DNA of 42,534 bases from DATARH01 sp035604035 (lineage in GTDB: Bacteria > Pseudomonadota > Alphaproteobacteria > ATCC43930 > CGMCC-115725): NCBI GenBank assembly GCA_035604035.1, contig DATNJF010000098.1, positions 1 to 42,534 of the forward strand, read 5' to 3'. Below, one piece after another: positions 26,777-34,896 of the stretch (position 1 is the first letter of the stretch; the number at the start of each line of letters is the position of its first letter). The translations under genes and the position numbers were made by a program. The notes under the pieces were generated by a model. The model made no database searches. It was not told the DNA's origin and saw nothing but the letters and a program-made list of their open reading frames with translations.

Positions 26777-27487
26777 TCACCCGCGCAGCTGCGCGGTCAA
26801 TAGCGGAATGTCGCCGCCCTTTTTGGCGCTGTAATCGGCGAGCGCGCGATAGCCGCCGGCGGCATAGACTGCAACCGCGGCGAGCAAGTCCTTGAGCCGC
26901 CCGGCACTGGCTGCGTCGAAGCTGAGATAGGCGCCGCGCGACAGCTTGGCGATCTGCTTGAACGCGGCGCCGGCGACCCGGTCGCTGCCCTCGTGAAAGA
27001 CGAAGATCGGTGTTCCGAGCAGCCCCAATTCTCCGGCGAGTTTGCAGAGCCGGTCGGCATTCTCCTCCATCGCGTCGCCGACAAAGACCAGCGCATGGAC
27101 CCGCCGATTTTTGCTCTCGGCGAGGGCGTGCGACAGCACCCGCTCGATCTGGGTCTCGCCGCCGACGCAAGACACTGCACGCATCGCCCGGTGCAGATCG
27201 GCGGCGCTCTGGAACCAGCGGCTGGCCTTGCACTCGTCGAAGCCGCGATAGAACACCAGCTTGACGTCGAGCCCGCCGAGCCCGGTCGTCGCCTCGAACA
27301 TCTCGCCCTGGATACGGCAGGCGCGGTCCCAGGTCGGCTCGCGGCTGGCGGTCGCGTCGAGCGCGAAGATGAGCCGCCCGCGCCCGCCCTCAGGCCGCAC
27401 CGCCGGCGCGCGGTTGAGGTCGGCGAGGAATGCATCCACGTCGGCCGAGGGGGAGGTGGTGGGGAGGCGATCCTTCTCGCCGCTCAT
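26777..27487 (-). CDS. Von Willebrand A-domain protein
   Basis: A 236-residue protein from ATG 27487, which overlaps the stop of the oxidoreductase gene as ATGA. After about 37 disordered residues the VWA fold begins: FALDATASREPTWDRA carries a metal-site DxTxS (Asp44, Thr46, Ser48), and the later HALVFVGDAMEENAD supplies the second acidic loop. GGETQIERVLSHAL contains the conserved threonine of the third loop. No signal peptide or membrane helix is seen, so it is cytoplasmic. VWA proteins often serve as adaptors in metal-enzyme maturation complexes. Here it sits between a molybdopterin enzyme and a membrane J-protein; the partnership is inference from position. Confidence 0.85.
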   Translation of the reverse strand: MSGEKDRLPTTSPSADVDAFLADLNRAPAVRPEGGRGRLIFALDATASREPTWDRACRIQGEMFEATTGLGGLDVKLVFYRGFDECKASRWFQSAADLHRAMRAVSCVGGETQIERVLSHALAESKNRRVHALVFVGDAMEENADRLCKLAGELGLLGTPIFVFHEGSDRVAGAAFKQIAKLSRGAYLSFDAASAGRLKDLLAAVAVYAAGGYRALADYSAKKGGDIPLLTAQLRG

Positions 27488-29580
27488 GCAGGTCTTAGCC
27501 ATACCGAGGTGTCGTGATAGACCGCGCCGCCCTGTGGCGGCCCAGGATCGGCGCTGGTTAGGAGGTTGATGCCGATGCCTTCCTCGAACGCAGCGTTCGG
27601 CCACACCCCCTCGACGATGATAACGCGTTTTTGCAAGCCGTCGAAGGCACGGGCATGGACGACGACGCTGCCTTTGTCGTTGCCGATGCGGACACGCTCA
27701 CCGTCTTTGATGCCGAGCCCGGCCAGCACCTCCGGATGGATCAGCGCGGTCGGCCGCCCCTCGCGGGCGATACCCGACGGCGTGTTGTTGAAGCTGGTGT
27801 TGAGGAAGGAGCGCGACGGGGCCGGCACCATGCGGAACGGCCGGGCGGGGTCGCCGTCATCGATGGTGGCGAGGTGGTCGGGGAATTCGGGCAGCGGGCC
27901 CAGATCGCGGTCGCGCATCGGCCCCGCCACGGAGCGCCAATTGGCGCGGAAGTGAAATTTCTTGTCGAGGTGGCCGAAGCCGTCGAGGAAATGCGCGGTC
28001 TCGAAAGGTTGCGCGCAGTCGAGCCAAGTGCCCTCGACGAATTCCTCCGGCCCGGACAGGCCGCTGGTTTTGAGAGTTTCGGCGATGATCTCATGGGCGC
28101 TCATCTTGAACCCGCGATGCTCGGCGCCAAGCCGTTCGGCGAGGCCGCAATGCACCTCGTGGTTCGAGCGGCATTTGGCATAGGGCGGCACCACCGGCCG
28201 GTGCAGCTGCAGGAAGGTGTGCGCGCCGGCGGTGTAGATGTCGTCATGCTCGAGGAAGGTCGTCGCTGGCAACACGATATCCGCCATCGCCGCGGTCTCG
28301 GTCATGAACTGTTCGTGCACGCAGACGAAGAGGTCGTCGCGCGCGAAACCCTGGTGCACTAGCCTCGACTCGGGCGACACAACCATCGGGTTGGTATTCT
28401 GGATAAGGAGCGCCGTCACCGGCGGGCCGTCTCGGAGGTCGCGTTTGTCGCCCGTGAGGATCGCACCGATGCGCGATTGGTCGAGGATGCGGGTCGAGTG
28501 GTCGACAACATCGAGGCCTTCGATAAGGCGCCGATCGAGGTGGACGAGGCCGTGGTTCGACTGCAGCGCGCCGCCGCCCTCGTATTGCCAGGCGCCGGTC
28601 ACCGCCGGCAGGCAGGTGACCGCGAACAGATTGACCGCGCCGTTGCGCTGCCGCGAGAAGCCGTAGCCGAGCCGGATATAGGCGCGCTTCGTCTTCCCGT
28701 AGAGCCGGGCGAAGGCATTGATCTCATCCACCGACAGCCCGGTGAGGCCCGCCGCCCATTCCGGCCCGCGGCTCTCGACGTGCGCTTCCAGCCCCGCCGG
28801 GTCGTCGGTGTAGCGGGCGAGATAGGCGCGGTCGGCGTAGCCTTCCTTGAACAGCACGTGCATCACCGCGCAGGCGAGCGCGCCGTCGGTGCCGGGCAGC
28901 GGCGCCAGGTGCATATCGGCGATCTCGGCGGTGCCGGTGCGGTAGGGGTCGACGACGACCAGCTTCGCCCCGCGTTCCTTGCGGGCTTTGGCGATGTGCG
29001 TCATCACATTGACCTGGGTCGAGACCGGGTTGCCGCCCCAGACGACGATCAAATCCGACTTCGCGATTTCGCGCCCATCGATGCCGCGCTTGATCCCGAC
29101 CCCGACAATCCAGCCGGCGTCGGTCAGGGAGTTGCAGATTGTCGAATGCTGACGCGAGTAGCGCATCGCATGGCGCAGCCGCTGCAGCCCATCGCGCTGC
29201 ACCAGCCCCATCGTGCCGGAATAGTAATGCGGCCAGACGGCCTCGCTGCCGTGGAGTTGGGCGGCGCGGGTCAGCCCCTCGGCGACGATGTCGAGCGCGT
29301 CGTCCCATGGGATCGGTTCGAATGCGGCATGGCCGACTCCCTTGTCGCCGATCCGGCGCAGCGGCACCGAGAGACGCTCCGGATGGTGTTGCCGCTCGGC
29401 GTAGCGCGCGACCTTGGCGCAGACCACCCCGTCGGTGTAGCCCTGCGCCGCCGCGCCGCGAATGCGGCCGATCCGATTACCCCCGGGCTGCCCCGGGGCA
29501 GGCTTGATCCGTTCGACCTCGAGCGCGCAAGCGCTCGGGCAATCGTGCGGGCAGACGCTATAGGCGACATCGAGCGGCAA
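27484..29580 (-). CDS. Molybdopterin-dependent oxidoreductase
   Basis: A 698-residue enzyme of the bis-pterin DMSO reductase superfamily. The N-terminus carries the [4Fe-4S] ligands Cys10, Cys14 and Cys18 (CPHDCPSAC) and Cys54 (GVVCAKVARY). Pterin-binding regions include IVVWGGNPVSTQVNVM and VVVDPYRTGTAEIADM, and the C-terminal ADP-binding domain has the VRIGNDKGSVVVHA motif. There is no twin-arginine leader, so it is cytoplasmic. The subgroup looks like the single-subunit formate dehydrogenase/thiosulfate reductase-like proteins of unknown substrate; no partner electron-transfer subunit is adjacent. It starts the leftward operon with the VWA and J-domain genes and is divergent from an acyl-CoA dehydrogenase gene across 62 bases. 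Confidence 0.9.
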   Translation of the reverse strand: MPLDVAYSVCPHDCPSACALEVERIKPAPGQPGGNRIGRIRGAAAQGYTDGVVCAKVARYAERQHHPERLSVPLRRIGDKGVGHAAFEPIPWDDALDIVAEGLTRAAQLHGSEAVWPHYYSGTMGLVQRDGLQRLRHAMRYSRQHSTICNSLTDAGWIVGVGIKRGIDGREIAKSDLIVVWGGNPVSTQVNVMTHIAKARKERGAKLVVVDPYRTGTAEIADMHLAPLPGTDGALACAVMHVLFKEGYADRAYLARYTDDPAGLEAHVESRGPEWAAGLTGLSVDEINAFARLYGKTKRAYIRLGYGFSRQRNGAVNLFAVTCLPAVTGAWQYEGGGALQSNHGLVHLDRRLIEGLDVVDHSTRILDQSRIGAILTGDKRDLRDGPPVTALLIQNTNPMVVSPESRLVHQGFARDDLFVCVHEQFMTETAAMADIVLPATTFLEHDDIYTAGAHTFLQLHRPVVPPYAKCRSNHEVHCGLAERLGAEHRGFKMSAHEIIAETLKTSGLSGPEEFVEGTWLDCAQPFETAHFLDGFGHLDKKFHFRANWRSVAGPMRDRDLGPLPEFPDHLATIDDGDPARPFRMVPAPSRSFLNTSFNNTPSGIAREGRPTALIHPEVLAGLGIKDGERVRIGNDKGSVVVHARAFDGLQKRVIIVEGVWPNAAFEEGIGINLLTSADPGPPQGGAVYHDTSVWLRPA

Positions 29581-29642
29581 GTGCGTGCTCCGGCGGGCGC
29601 TTTGCGCGAGAATACCATGAGGTGAGCGCCGGAGAGCATGCG

Positions 29643-30809
29643 ATGAGCTTCGCCCTGACTGCCGAACAGCTCGAAATCCGCGACGTGGTGGCGCGACTGT
29701 GCACCCGTTTCGGCGACGATTACTGGCTGAAAAAGGACAGTGAGGGCGGTTTCCCGCATGAGTTTCACCGCGCGATGGCCGAGGGCGGCTGGCTCGGTAT
29801 CGCCATGCCCGAGGAATTCGGTGGCGCCGGGCTCGGCATCACTGAGGCGGCGGCGGTGATGCAGGCGGTGGCGCAGTCGGGCGCTGGGTTCTCGGGCGCC
29901 TCGGCGGTGCACATGAATATTTTTGGCCTCAACCCGGTCGTCGTCTTCGGTACGCCGGAGCAGAAGCAGCGTTTCTTGCCACCGTTGATCGCCGGCAAGG
30001 AAAAAGCCTGTTTCGCGGTGACCGAGCCCGATGTCGGCCTCGACACGACGCGGCTCAAGACCCGCGCGGTCAAGGAGGGCAACGGCTACGTCATCTCCGG
30101 CCGCAAGATCTGGACGTCGACCGCGCAGGTCACCGAGAAAATGCTGATCCTCGCGCGCACCACGCCCTATGAAGACGCGGCGCGGCCCTCGGCCGGGATG
30201 AGCCTGTTCTACACCGACCTCGACCGCTCCAAGGTCGAGGTGCGCGAGATCCACAAGATGGGGCGGGCCGCGGTCGACTCGAACCTCCTCTTCATCGACG
30301 GGCTCAAGGTGCCGCTCGAGGACCGCATCGGCGAGGAAGGCAAGGGGTTCCAATACATCCTGCACGGGATGAACCCGGAGCGCATCCTGATCGCCGCCGA
30401 GGCGGTGGGTTTGGGCCGCGCCGCGCTCGCCCGCGCCGCGCATTACGCCGGTGAGCGCGTCGTCTTCGGCCGGAAGATCGGCCAGAACCAGGGCATCCAA
30501 CACCCGCTCGCCGAGCGATGGATCGAGCTGGAGGCCGCCGAGCTTTTGGTCTATCGCGCCGCCGCCGCCTATGACCGCGGCGAGGACTCCGGCGCTTTCG
30601 CCAACGCCGCCAAATATTTCGCCGCCGAGGCCGGGCATCGCGCCTGCGAGACCGCGGTGTTGACCCATGGTGGCATGGGCTATGCGCGCGAATACCATGT
30701 CGAGCGCTATTTCCGCGAAATCCAGATCGCCCGCATCGCTCCGGTCAGCGCTCAGCTGATCCTCTCGCACATCGCCGAGCGCGTGCTCGGCCTACCTAAA
30801 TCGTATTGA
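29643..30809 (+). CDS. Acyl-CoA dehydrogenase
   Basis: A 388-residue flavoprotein. ATG 29643 has GGAGAG six bases upstream; a GTG at 29622 is possible but lacks this. The N-terminal helical domain, the FAD-binding signature ACFAVTEPDVGLD, the strand KIWTSTAQV and the C-terminal THGGMGYAREYHVERYFRE, with the Glu in the position of the catalytic base, are present. It introduces an alpha-beta double bond into an acyl-CoA and passes electrons to ETF. The acyl specificity is unknown. It heads a three-gene rightward set with a DUF1330 protein and an aspartate dehydrogenase. Confidence 0.93.
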   Translation: MSFALTAEQLEIRDVVARLCTRFGDDYWLKKDSEGGFPHEFHRAMAEGGWLGIAMPEEFGGAGLGITEAAAVMQAVAQSGAGFSGASAVHMNIFGLNPVVVFGTPEQKQRFLPPLIAGKEKACFAVTEPDVGLDTTRLKTRAVKEGNGYVISGRKIWTSTAQVTEKMLILARTTPYEDAARPSAGMSLFYTDLDRSKVEVREIHKMGRAAVDSNLLFIDGLKVPLEDRIGEEGKGFQYILHGMNPERILIAAEAVGLGRAALARAAHYAGERVVFGRKIGQNQGIQHPLAERWIELEAAELLVYRAAAAYDRGEDSGAFANAAKYFAAEAGHRACETAVLTHGGMGYAREYHVERYFREIQIARIAPVSAQLILSHIAERVLGLPKSY

Positions 30810-30837
30810 TGGCGAAATCGTACTGACGGAGGACGCC

Positions 30838-31140
30838 GTGCCGGACAAACGACCCGCTTACGTGATCGCCGAGATCGAGATCACCGATCCCGCCGGGTTT
30901 CAGGATTACGTCGCCAAGGCGATTCCGACCCTCGCCGGGTACAACGCCCGGCTGATGACGCGGTCGAAGGCGCATAGCAAGGAGGGTACGGCACCAGTCG
31001 GCGAGATCGTTATCGTCGCGTTCGACAGCCTCGACGAGGCCGAGCGTTGGTACGGTAGCGCAGCCTATGGCAAGGCCATACCGATGCGGCAGCGCTCGGC
31101 CAATACGCGGCTCTTCATCGTCGAAGGCGAGCCGCAATAG
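30838..31140 (+). CDS. DUF1330 protein
   Basis: A 100-residue protein starting at GTG 30838, with GGAGGA about five bases upstream. It begins with AYVIAEIEITDPAGFQDYV, the DUF1330 opening strand, and ends with RLFIVEGE, both typical of this ferredoxin-like dimeric alpha/beta barrel family. The middle EIVIVAFDSLDEAERWYGS is the second half of the fold. The family has no settled function; related folds include small monooxygenases and dehydratases. It is 28 bases after the acyl-CoA dehydrogenase and 21 before the aspartate dehydrogenase, so it is probably co-transcribed with both. Confidence 0.9.
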   Translation: MPDKRPAYVIAEIEITDPAGFQDYVAKAIPTLAGYNARLMTRSKAHSKEGTAPVGEIVIVAFDSLDEAERWYGSAAYGKAIPMRQRSANTRLFIVEGEPQ

Positions 31141-31161
31141 CGGTCAAGGAGAGGCTGGGCC

Positions 31162-31971
31162 ATGGCGCTGCGTGTCGCGGTTGGCGGGTTCGGGGCGATT
31201 GGCAAGGTCGTCGCCGAGGCGCTTGATGACGGTATCGGCGGGCTGAGCCTTACCGCGGTATCGGCCCGCGACACCGGGCGCGCCGAGGCGTCGATGGCAG
31301 GGTTCGCAACGCCGGTCCCCGTAATGCCGCTTGGCCAGCTTTGGGAGGACGCCGATATCGTCGTCGAATGTGCGCCGGCCACGTGTCTCCGCACCATCGC
31401 CGAGCCGGCGCTCGCCAACGGGCGCACGCTCGTCACCCTGAGTTGTGGCGCACTCCTCGACAATTTCGATCTCATCGAGCTGGCACGCGAGCACGGCGGC
31501 CGCATCCTGGTGCCGACCGGGGCGCTCATCGGCCTCGACGCGGTGCAAGCGGCGGCGCTGGGCGGTGGCATCCGCTCGGTGCAGATGATCACGCGCAAGC
31601 CGCCCGCCGGCCTCGAAGGGGCGCCCTACCTGGTCGAGCATGGAATCGATGTGAGCGGGCTCAACACCGCGAAGCTGGTGTTCGTGGGCAACGCGCGCGA
31701 GGCGGCACGCGGCTTCCCGGCTAATGTCAATGTCGCCGCGGCGCTGGCGCTGGCCGGTATCGGCCCCGAGCGCACGACGATCGAGATCTGGGCCGACCCC
31801 GCGGTCAGCCGCAACATTCACCGCATCGAGGTCGAGGCCGACGCCGCGCGCTTCTCGATGCAGATTGAGAATGTGCCAAGCCTCGAAAACCCGCGCACCG
31901 GGCGGCTGACCCCGCTATCGGTGATCGCCTTGTTACGGAAATTGACAAGCCCACTGGCCATCGGGACCTGA
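31162..31971 (+). CDS. nadX: L-aspartate dehydrogenase
   Basis: A 269-residue NAD(P)-dependent enzyme. The Rossmann motif is GGFGAIG (8-14), the central block is VPTGALIGLDAVQAA, and the C-terminal aspartate dehydrogenase domain contains NIHRIEVEADAARFSMQIENVPS with the conserved catalytic-region His, ending NPRTGRLTPLSVIALLRKL. It converts aspartate to iminoaspartate or oxaloacetate and can replace NadB in NAD biosynthesis; nadA and nadC are not adjacent. A ribosome binding site AAGGAGAGG lies about nine bases upstream. The 179-base gap after it, to the convergent DUF4189 gene, shows no clear terminator or gene. Confidence 0.9.
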   Translation: MALRVAVGGFGAIGKVVAEALDDGIGGLSLTAVSARDTGRAEASMAGFATPVPVMPLGQLWEDADIVVECAPATCLRTIAEPALANGRTLVTLSCGALLDNFDLIELAREHGGRILVPTGALIGLDAVQAAALGGGIRSVQMITRKPPAGLEGAPYLVEHGIDVSGLNTAKLVFVGNAREAARGFPANVNVAAALALAGIGPERTTIEIWADPAVSRNIHRIEVEADAARFSMQIENVPSLENPRTGRLTPLSVIALLRKLTSPLAIGT

Positions 31972-32150
31972 ACCAGCCGCTGGGTTACAAGTAGTCACAA
32001 ATGCCCGTAAGGTTCATGTAAGCTGCGCTCGCCGCGGCTCGCCACGTATGGCGTTTTGGTCGTGGAAGCGCGCAAGCCAAGCACTTTACCGGCGCATCGT
32101 GTCGACGCCTGCGGCACCTAAGATGTGATGGTGGCGCCGCTGGGCTAGGC

Positions 32151-32537
32151 TCACTGGCTGGCGCAGACGGTGACTTGGATCTTGCACGTCAGGCTCGGAT
32201 TGTAATCCCGGCATTGCTGCAGCGCGACAATTTCCGCGTCATTGGTGCTAGAACGGGTTGCCCAGCCATAGCCGCTGCAGCTGTCGGTCGAGGCGACCGC
32301 GCCGCACTGCCCTGGCCCGACCTGCGCAACCACCTGACAGCTCGACCCCTGGGCAGCGCATTCGGATAAGGCCCGCTGATCGGCGCCTGATTGCCCCGGA
32401 TAGTTCCAGCTACGGCCCCAGGCGCAATTGGTCCGATCGTAGGCGATCGAGCCGTATTCGGCGAATGCCGGCGCGGCGCTAGCAAAGATGGCAGTCAGAG
32501 TAACCAATCCGGTAGTGAGCAGTGTCATATGGCGCAT
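32151..32537 (-). CDS. Exported cysteine-rich DUF4189 protein
   Basis: A 128-residue protein starting at ATG 32537 (AAGGGGA upstream). The same frame stays open far upstream but overlaps glpD antisense and is not coding. Residues 1-26 are a signal peptide (LLTTGLVTLTAIFASAAPAFA). The mature part carries eight cysteines, consistent with four disulfides, in a single DUF4189 domain starting YGSIAYDRTNCAWG and repeating AL..C motifs. The family consists of small secreted proteins without established function. The gene is divergent from the mini-ORF/glpD pair; the 139-base gap between them should hold both promoters. Confidence 0.85.
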   Translation of the reverse strand: MRHMTLLTTGLVTLTAIFASAAPAFAEYGSIAYDRTNCAWGRSWNYPGQSGADQRALSECAAQGSSCQVVAQVGPGQCGAVASTDSCSGYGWATRSSTNDAEIVALQQCRDYNPSLTCKIQVTVCASQ

Positions 32538-32627
32538 GGAAACGTCCCCTTCACGAAACACCCCAGACGACGGTAGTTCCAAGCTTTCCCGCATGCAACT
32601 GCCCGTTTTGGCGACGGCGTCTTCGTT

Positions 32628-32650
32628 GGGGGCATATCCCCCGCTATACT
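32628..32650 (+). promoter_or_regulatory. Candidate mini-ORF/glpD promoter with inverted repeat
   Basis: A good -10-like TATACT lies at 32645-32650, 27 bases before the mini-ORF start. Immediately upstream the inverted repeat GGGGG-CATAT-CCCCC (32628-32642) occupies the spacer, a position where a repressor would block RNA polymerase. The -35 is poor (TCTTCG at 32620-32625). Confidence 0.4.
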
Positions 32651-32676
32651 CCTCTCCCTTGCCGGTGGAGCCGACG

Positions 32677-32823
32677 ATGCTGCGCACGCCCATCGATCGC
32701 CGTGCGCTCCTGACCCGAACGGTATTCGGCGCAGGAGTATCGGCGCTGCCACCACGCGTCTTCGCTGGCTCGTCGATCGAGATCCCCACCGGGCGTGATC
32801 TGGTGCCGGGACTGCCTGCCTGA
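32677..32823 (+). CDS. 48-residue ORF resembling a bare Tat leader, coupled to glpD
   Basis: ATG 32677 (GGAG seven bases upstream) to TGA 32821-32823. Residues 1-31 look like a twin-arginine leader: DRRALLTRT, a hydrophobic TVFGAGVSALP and an Ala-rich end FAGSS. Only about 16 residues remain after the likely cleavage site. Its stop is two bases before the GTG of glpD, and glpD has no ribosome binding site of its own that I can see, so translation of this ORF may feed glpD. It may be a leader peptide gene, a tiny exported protein, or the remnant of a longer Tat substrate. Confidence 0.5.
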   Translation: MLRTPIDRRALLTRTVFGAGVSALPPRVFAGSSIEIPTGRDLVPGLPA

Positions 32824-32825
32824 CT

Positions 32826-34217
32826 GTGAGCGAGGTTTTCGACCTTCTGATCGTCGGCGGCGGCATCAACGGGGCCGGTATCGCCCGCGATGCCGGCGGG
32901 CGCGGGCTCAAGGTACTGCTCTGCGAGAAGGGCGATCTCGCCGCTGCGACCTCGTCGGCGTCGAGCAAGATGATCCATGGCGGGCTGCGCTATCTCGAGT
33001 CCGGCGCTTTCCGCCTGGTGCGCGAGTCGCTGGCCGAGCGCGAGGTGCTGCTCAAAACCGCACCGTATCTGGTGCGGCCGATGCGTTTCGTGCTGCCGCA
33101 CGGGCCCGGGTTGCGACCGCGCTGGATGCTGCGATTGGGTCTCTTCCTTTACGACCGACTCGGTGGCGCGCGCACGTTGCCGGCGTCGGCCGCCGTGGAT
33201 CTCCGCGACGGGCCGCTCGGGGCGCCGTTGCGGGAGAAGGTGCGCAGCGGCTTTGTCTACTCCGACTGCGTTGTCGACGATGCGAGACTGACCGTTGCTA
33301 ATGCGCGTGACGCGGCCCGTCACGGCGCGACGATCCTGACCCGGACCGAGCTCATCGAGGCGCGGCGCGACGGCGGTCTCTGGCGTGCGGCGCTGGCCGG
33401 CGCGGGCGGCGCAACGCATCAGGTCGCGTCGCGTATCCTGGTCAATGCCGCCGGGCCGTGGGCTCCGGAGGTGCGAGCGCTCGCCGGTCTGTCCGGCTGC
33501 GCCCGGCTTCGTCTCGTCAAGGGCAGCCACATCGTCGTCCGCCGGCTCTACGACGGCGACCATGCCTACCTGTTTCAGAACGACGATCGCCGGGTCATCT
33601 TCGCGATCCCGTTTGAGCGCGACTTCACGCTCGTCGGTACCACAGAGGCGGCCGCCCACAACCCGCAGGCGGAAGACGTGACCGGCGCTGAGGTCGACTA
33701 TCTCTGCCGCGCCGTCGGGCGCTGGTTCAAGCGCGCTCCAGCGCCGGGGGATGTCGTTTGGCGTTTCTCGGGAGTGCGTCCGCTTTACGATGACGGCGCG
33801 AAGAGTGCCGCGGCGACGAGCCGCGACTATGTCTTTGAGCTCGACAAGACCGGCCCACCTTGCCTGTCGATCTTTGGCGGCAAGCTCACCACCTATCGCC
33901 GCCTTGCCGAATCGGCGTTGACTCGGCTCGCGCCCCACCTGCCTGAAATGGGATCGACTTGGACCGCCGACGCGATGCTGCCGGACGATGGCGAGGCTTT
34001 CACCGGCGCGGCAGCCGACTTCGCGCCGGGCCTCGGCGCGAAGCAGGTCGAGTTTCTCGTGCGCGAGGAATGGGCGCGCACCGCCGACGACATTCTATGG
34101 CGGCGCAGCAAATTAGGGCTCGCCGTCTCGCCCGAGCAGCATGCGGCGCTCGACCGCTATCTCGCTAGCCGGGTGGCGTCAGCGCCCGAGCCAGCCGGGC
34201 AAACAAAAGATCGGTGA
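32826..34217 (+). CDS. glpD: FAD-dependent glycerol-3-phosphate dehydrogenase
   Basis: A 463-residue flavoprotein starting at GTG 32826. The FAD motif is LLIVGGGINGAGIARDAGGRG, followed by the GlpD-specific TSSASSKMIHGGLRYLE and the later FGGKLTTYRRLAE. It oxidises sn-glycerol 3-phosphate to dihydroxyacetone phosphate at the inner membrane, feeding electrons to quinone. It is somewhat shorter than the roughly 500-residue E. coli enzyme, mainly at the C-terminus, but that domain is present. No glpK, glpF or glpR is next to it. Its 3' end overlaps the convergent ABC permease gene by 53 bases (34165-34217). Confidence 0.93.
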   Translation: MSEVFDLLIVGGGINGAGIARDAGGRGLKVLLCEKGDLAAATSSASSKMIHGGLRYLESGAFRLVRESLAEREVLLKTAPYLVRPMRFVLPHGPGLRPRWMLRLGLFLYDRLGGARTLPASAAVDLRDGPLGAPLREKVRSGFVYSDCVVDDARLTVANARDAARHGATILTRTELIEARRDGGLWRAALAGAGGATHQVASRILVNAAGPWAPEVRALAGLSGCARLRLVKGSHIVVRRLYDGDHAYLFQNDDRRVIFAIPFERDFTLVGTTEAAAHNPQAEDVTGAEVDYLCRAVGRWFKRAPAPGDVVWRFSGVRPLYDDGAKSAAATSRDYVFELDKTGPPCLSIFGGKLTTYRRLAESALTRLAPHLPEMGSTWTADAMLPDDGEAFTGAAADFAPGLGAKQVEFLVREEWARTADDILWRRSKLGLAVSPEQHAALDRYLASRVASAPEPAGQTKDR

Positions 34218-34896
34218 GGATCGCGAACAGCGCCACCAGGACCGCGCCCTGGATCACATAAGGGAGCTTGTTGCCGGCGAGCCCGTCGAAGATCGGCGTG
34301 CCGAAGGTCAGCGCACCGACCGCCGAGCCGATCGTCGCGGTGCCGATACCGATTGTCACCGATACCCGCACCCCGGCGAGAATGACCGGCGCCGCCAGCG
34401 GCAGTTCGACATCGCGCAGCACCTGCCGGCGCGATAAGCCCATACCGTCCGCGGCGTCGCGCACCGCCGCCGGCACGCTTTCGATTCCAGCGATCGAATT
34501 CTCGACGATCGGCAGCAGCCCGTAGAGGAATAAGGCCACCGCGGTCGGGCGCGGCCCGAAGCCCAGGGCGGGCACCGCCAGCGCCAGTACTGCCGCGGGC
34601 GGAAAGGTTTGCCCGATCGTAGCCACGACATTGACGAGGGTCCGGAAATCGCGCCCGGCCGGCCGTGTCACGAAGATCGCAAGGCCGATCCCGACGATTG
34701 TCGCCGCTCCGCTCGCCGCGGCGACAAGTCTGAGGTGCGACCAAAACAGTTCGCCGAAACTCGCACGATCGAAGATTTCCGGCTGCACACCGGGGAACCC
34801 CCAGCCGAAGATAGGGCTGAACTGTCGCATGTCGAAAAGCAGAAGGACAAAGAGCAAGCCAACCCATAGCGCCGGACTCTTGAAGGTCGCCCGCAT
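34165..34896 (-). CDS. yehW: Osmoprotectant ABC importer permease, YehW type
   Basis: A 243-residue membrane permease, the same length I recall for E. coli YehW. About six helices; the EAA-like loop is in AADGMGLSRRQVLRDVELPLAAPVI. It ends a four-gene leftward operon in the order binding protein, large permease, ATPase, small permease, the yehZYXW order. Its ATG overlaps the ATPase stop by one base (TGATG). The complex imports quaternary amine osmoprotectants such as glycine betaine, in E. coli with low affinity. The last 53 bases are antisense to the end of glpD. Confidence 0.9.
   Translation of the reverse strand: MRATFKSPALWVGLLFVLLLFDMRQFSPIFGWGFPGVQPEIFDRASFGELFWSHLRLVAAASGAATIVGIGLAIFVTRPAGRDFRTLVNVVATIGQTFPPAAVLALAVPALGFGPRPTAVALFLYGLLPIVENSIAGIESVPAAVRDAADGMGLSRRQVLRDVELPLAAPVILAGVRVSVTIGIGTATIGSAVGALTFGTPIFDGLAGNKLPYVIQGAVLVALFAILTDLLFARLARALTPPG

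Noticed and set aside
27488..27604. 39-residue upstream extension of the VWA protein
   Set aside because: It overlaps the oxidoreductase 3' end, is Arg-rich and lacks a ribosome binding site; the ATGA-overlap start is preferred.
31972..32150. 179-base gap between the convergent aspartate dehydrogenase and DUF4189 genes
   Set aside because: No convincing hairpin with T-run, no ORF with a ribosome binding site and no repeat; left unannotated.
32538..33938. Long open minus-strand frame running upstream of the DUF4189 gene
   Set aside because: It is antisense to glpD in a GC-rich region where shadow frames are common, has no recognisable domain, and the DUF4189 signal peptide marks the true start at 32537.
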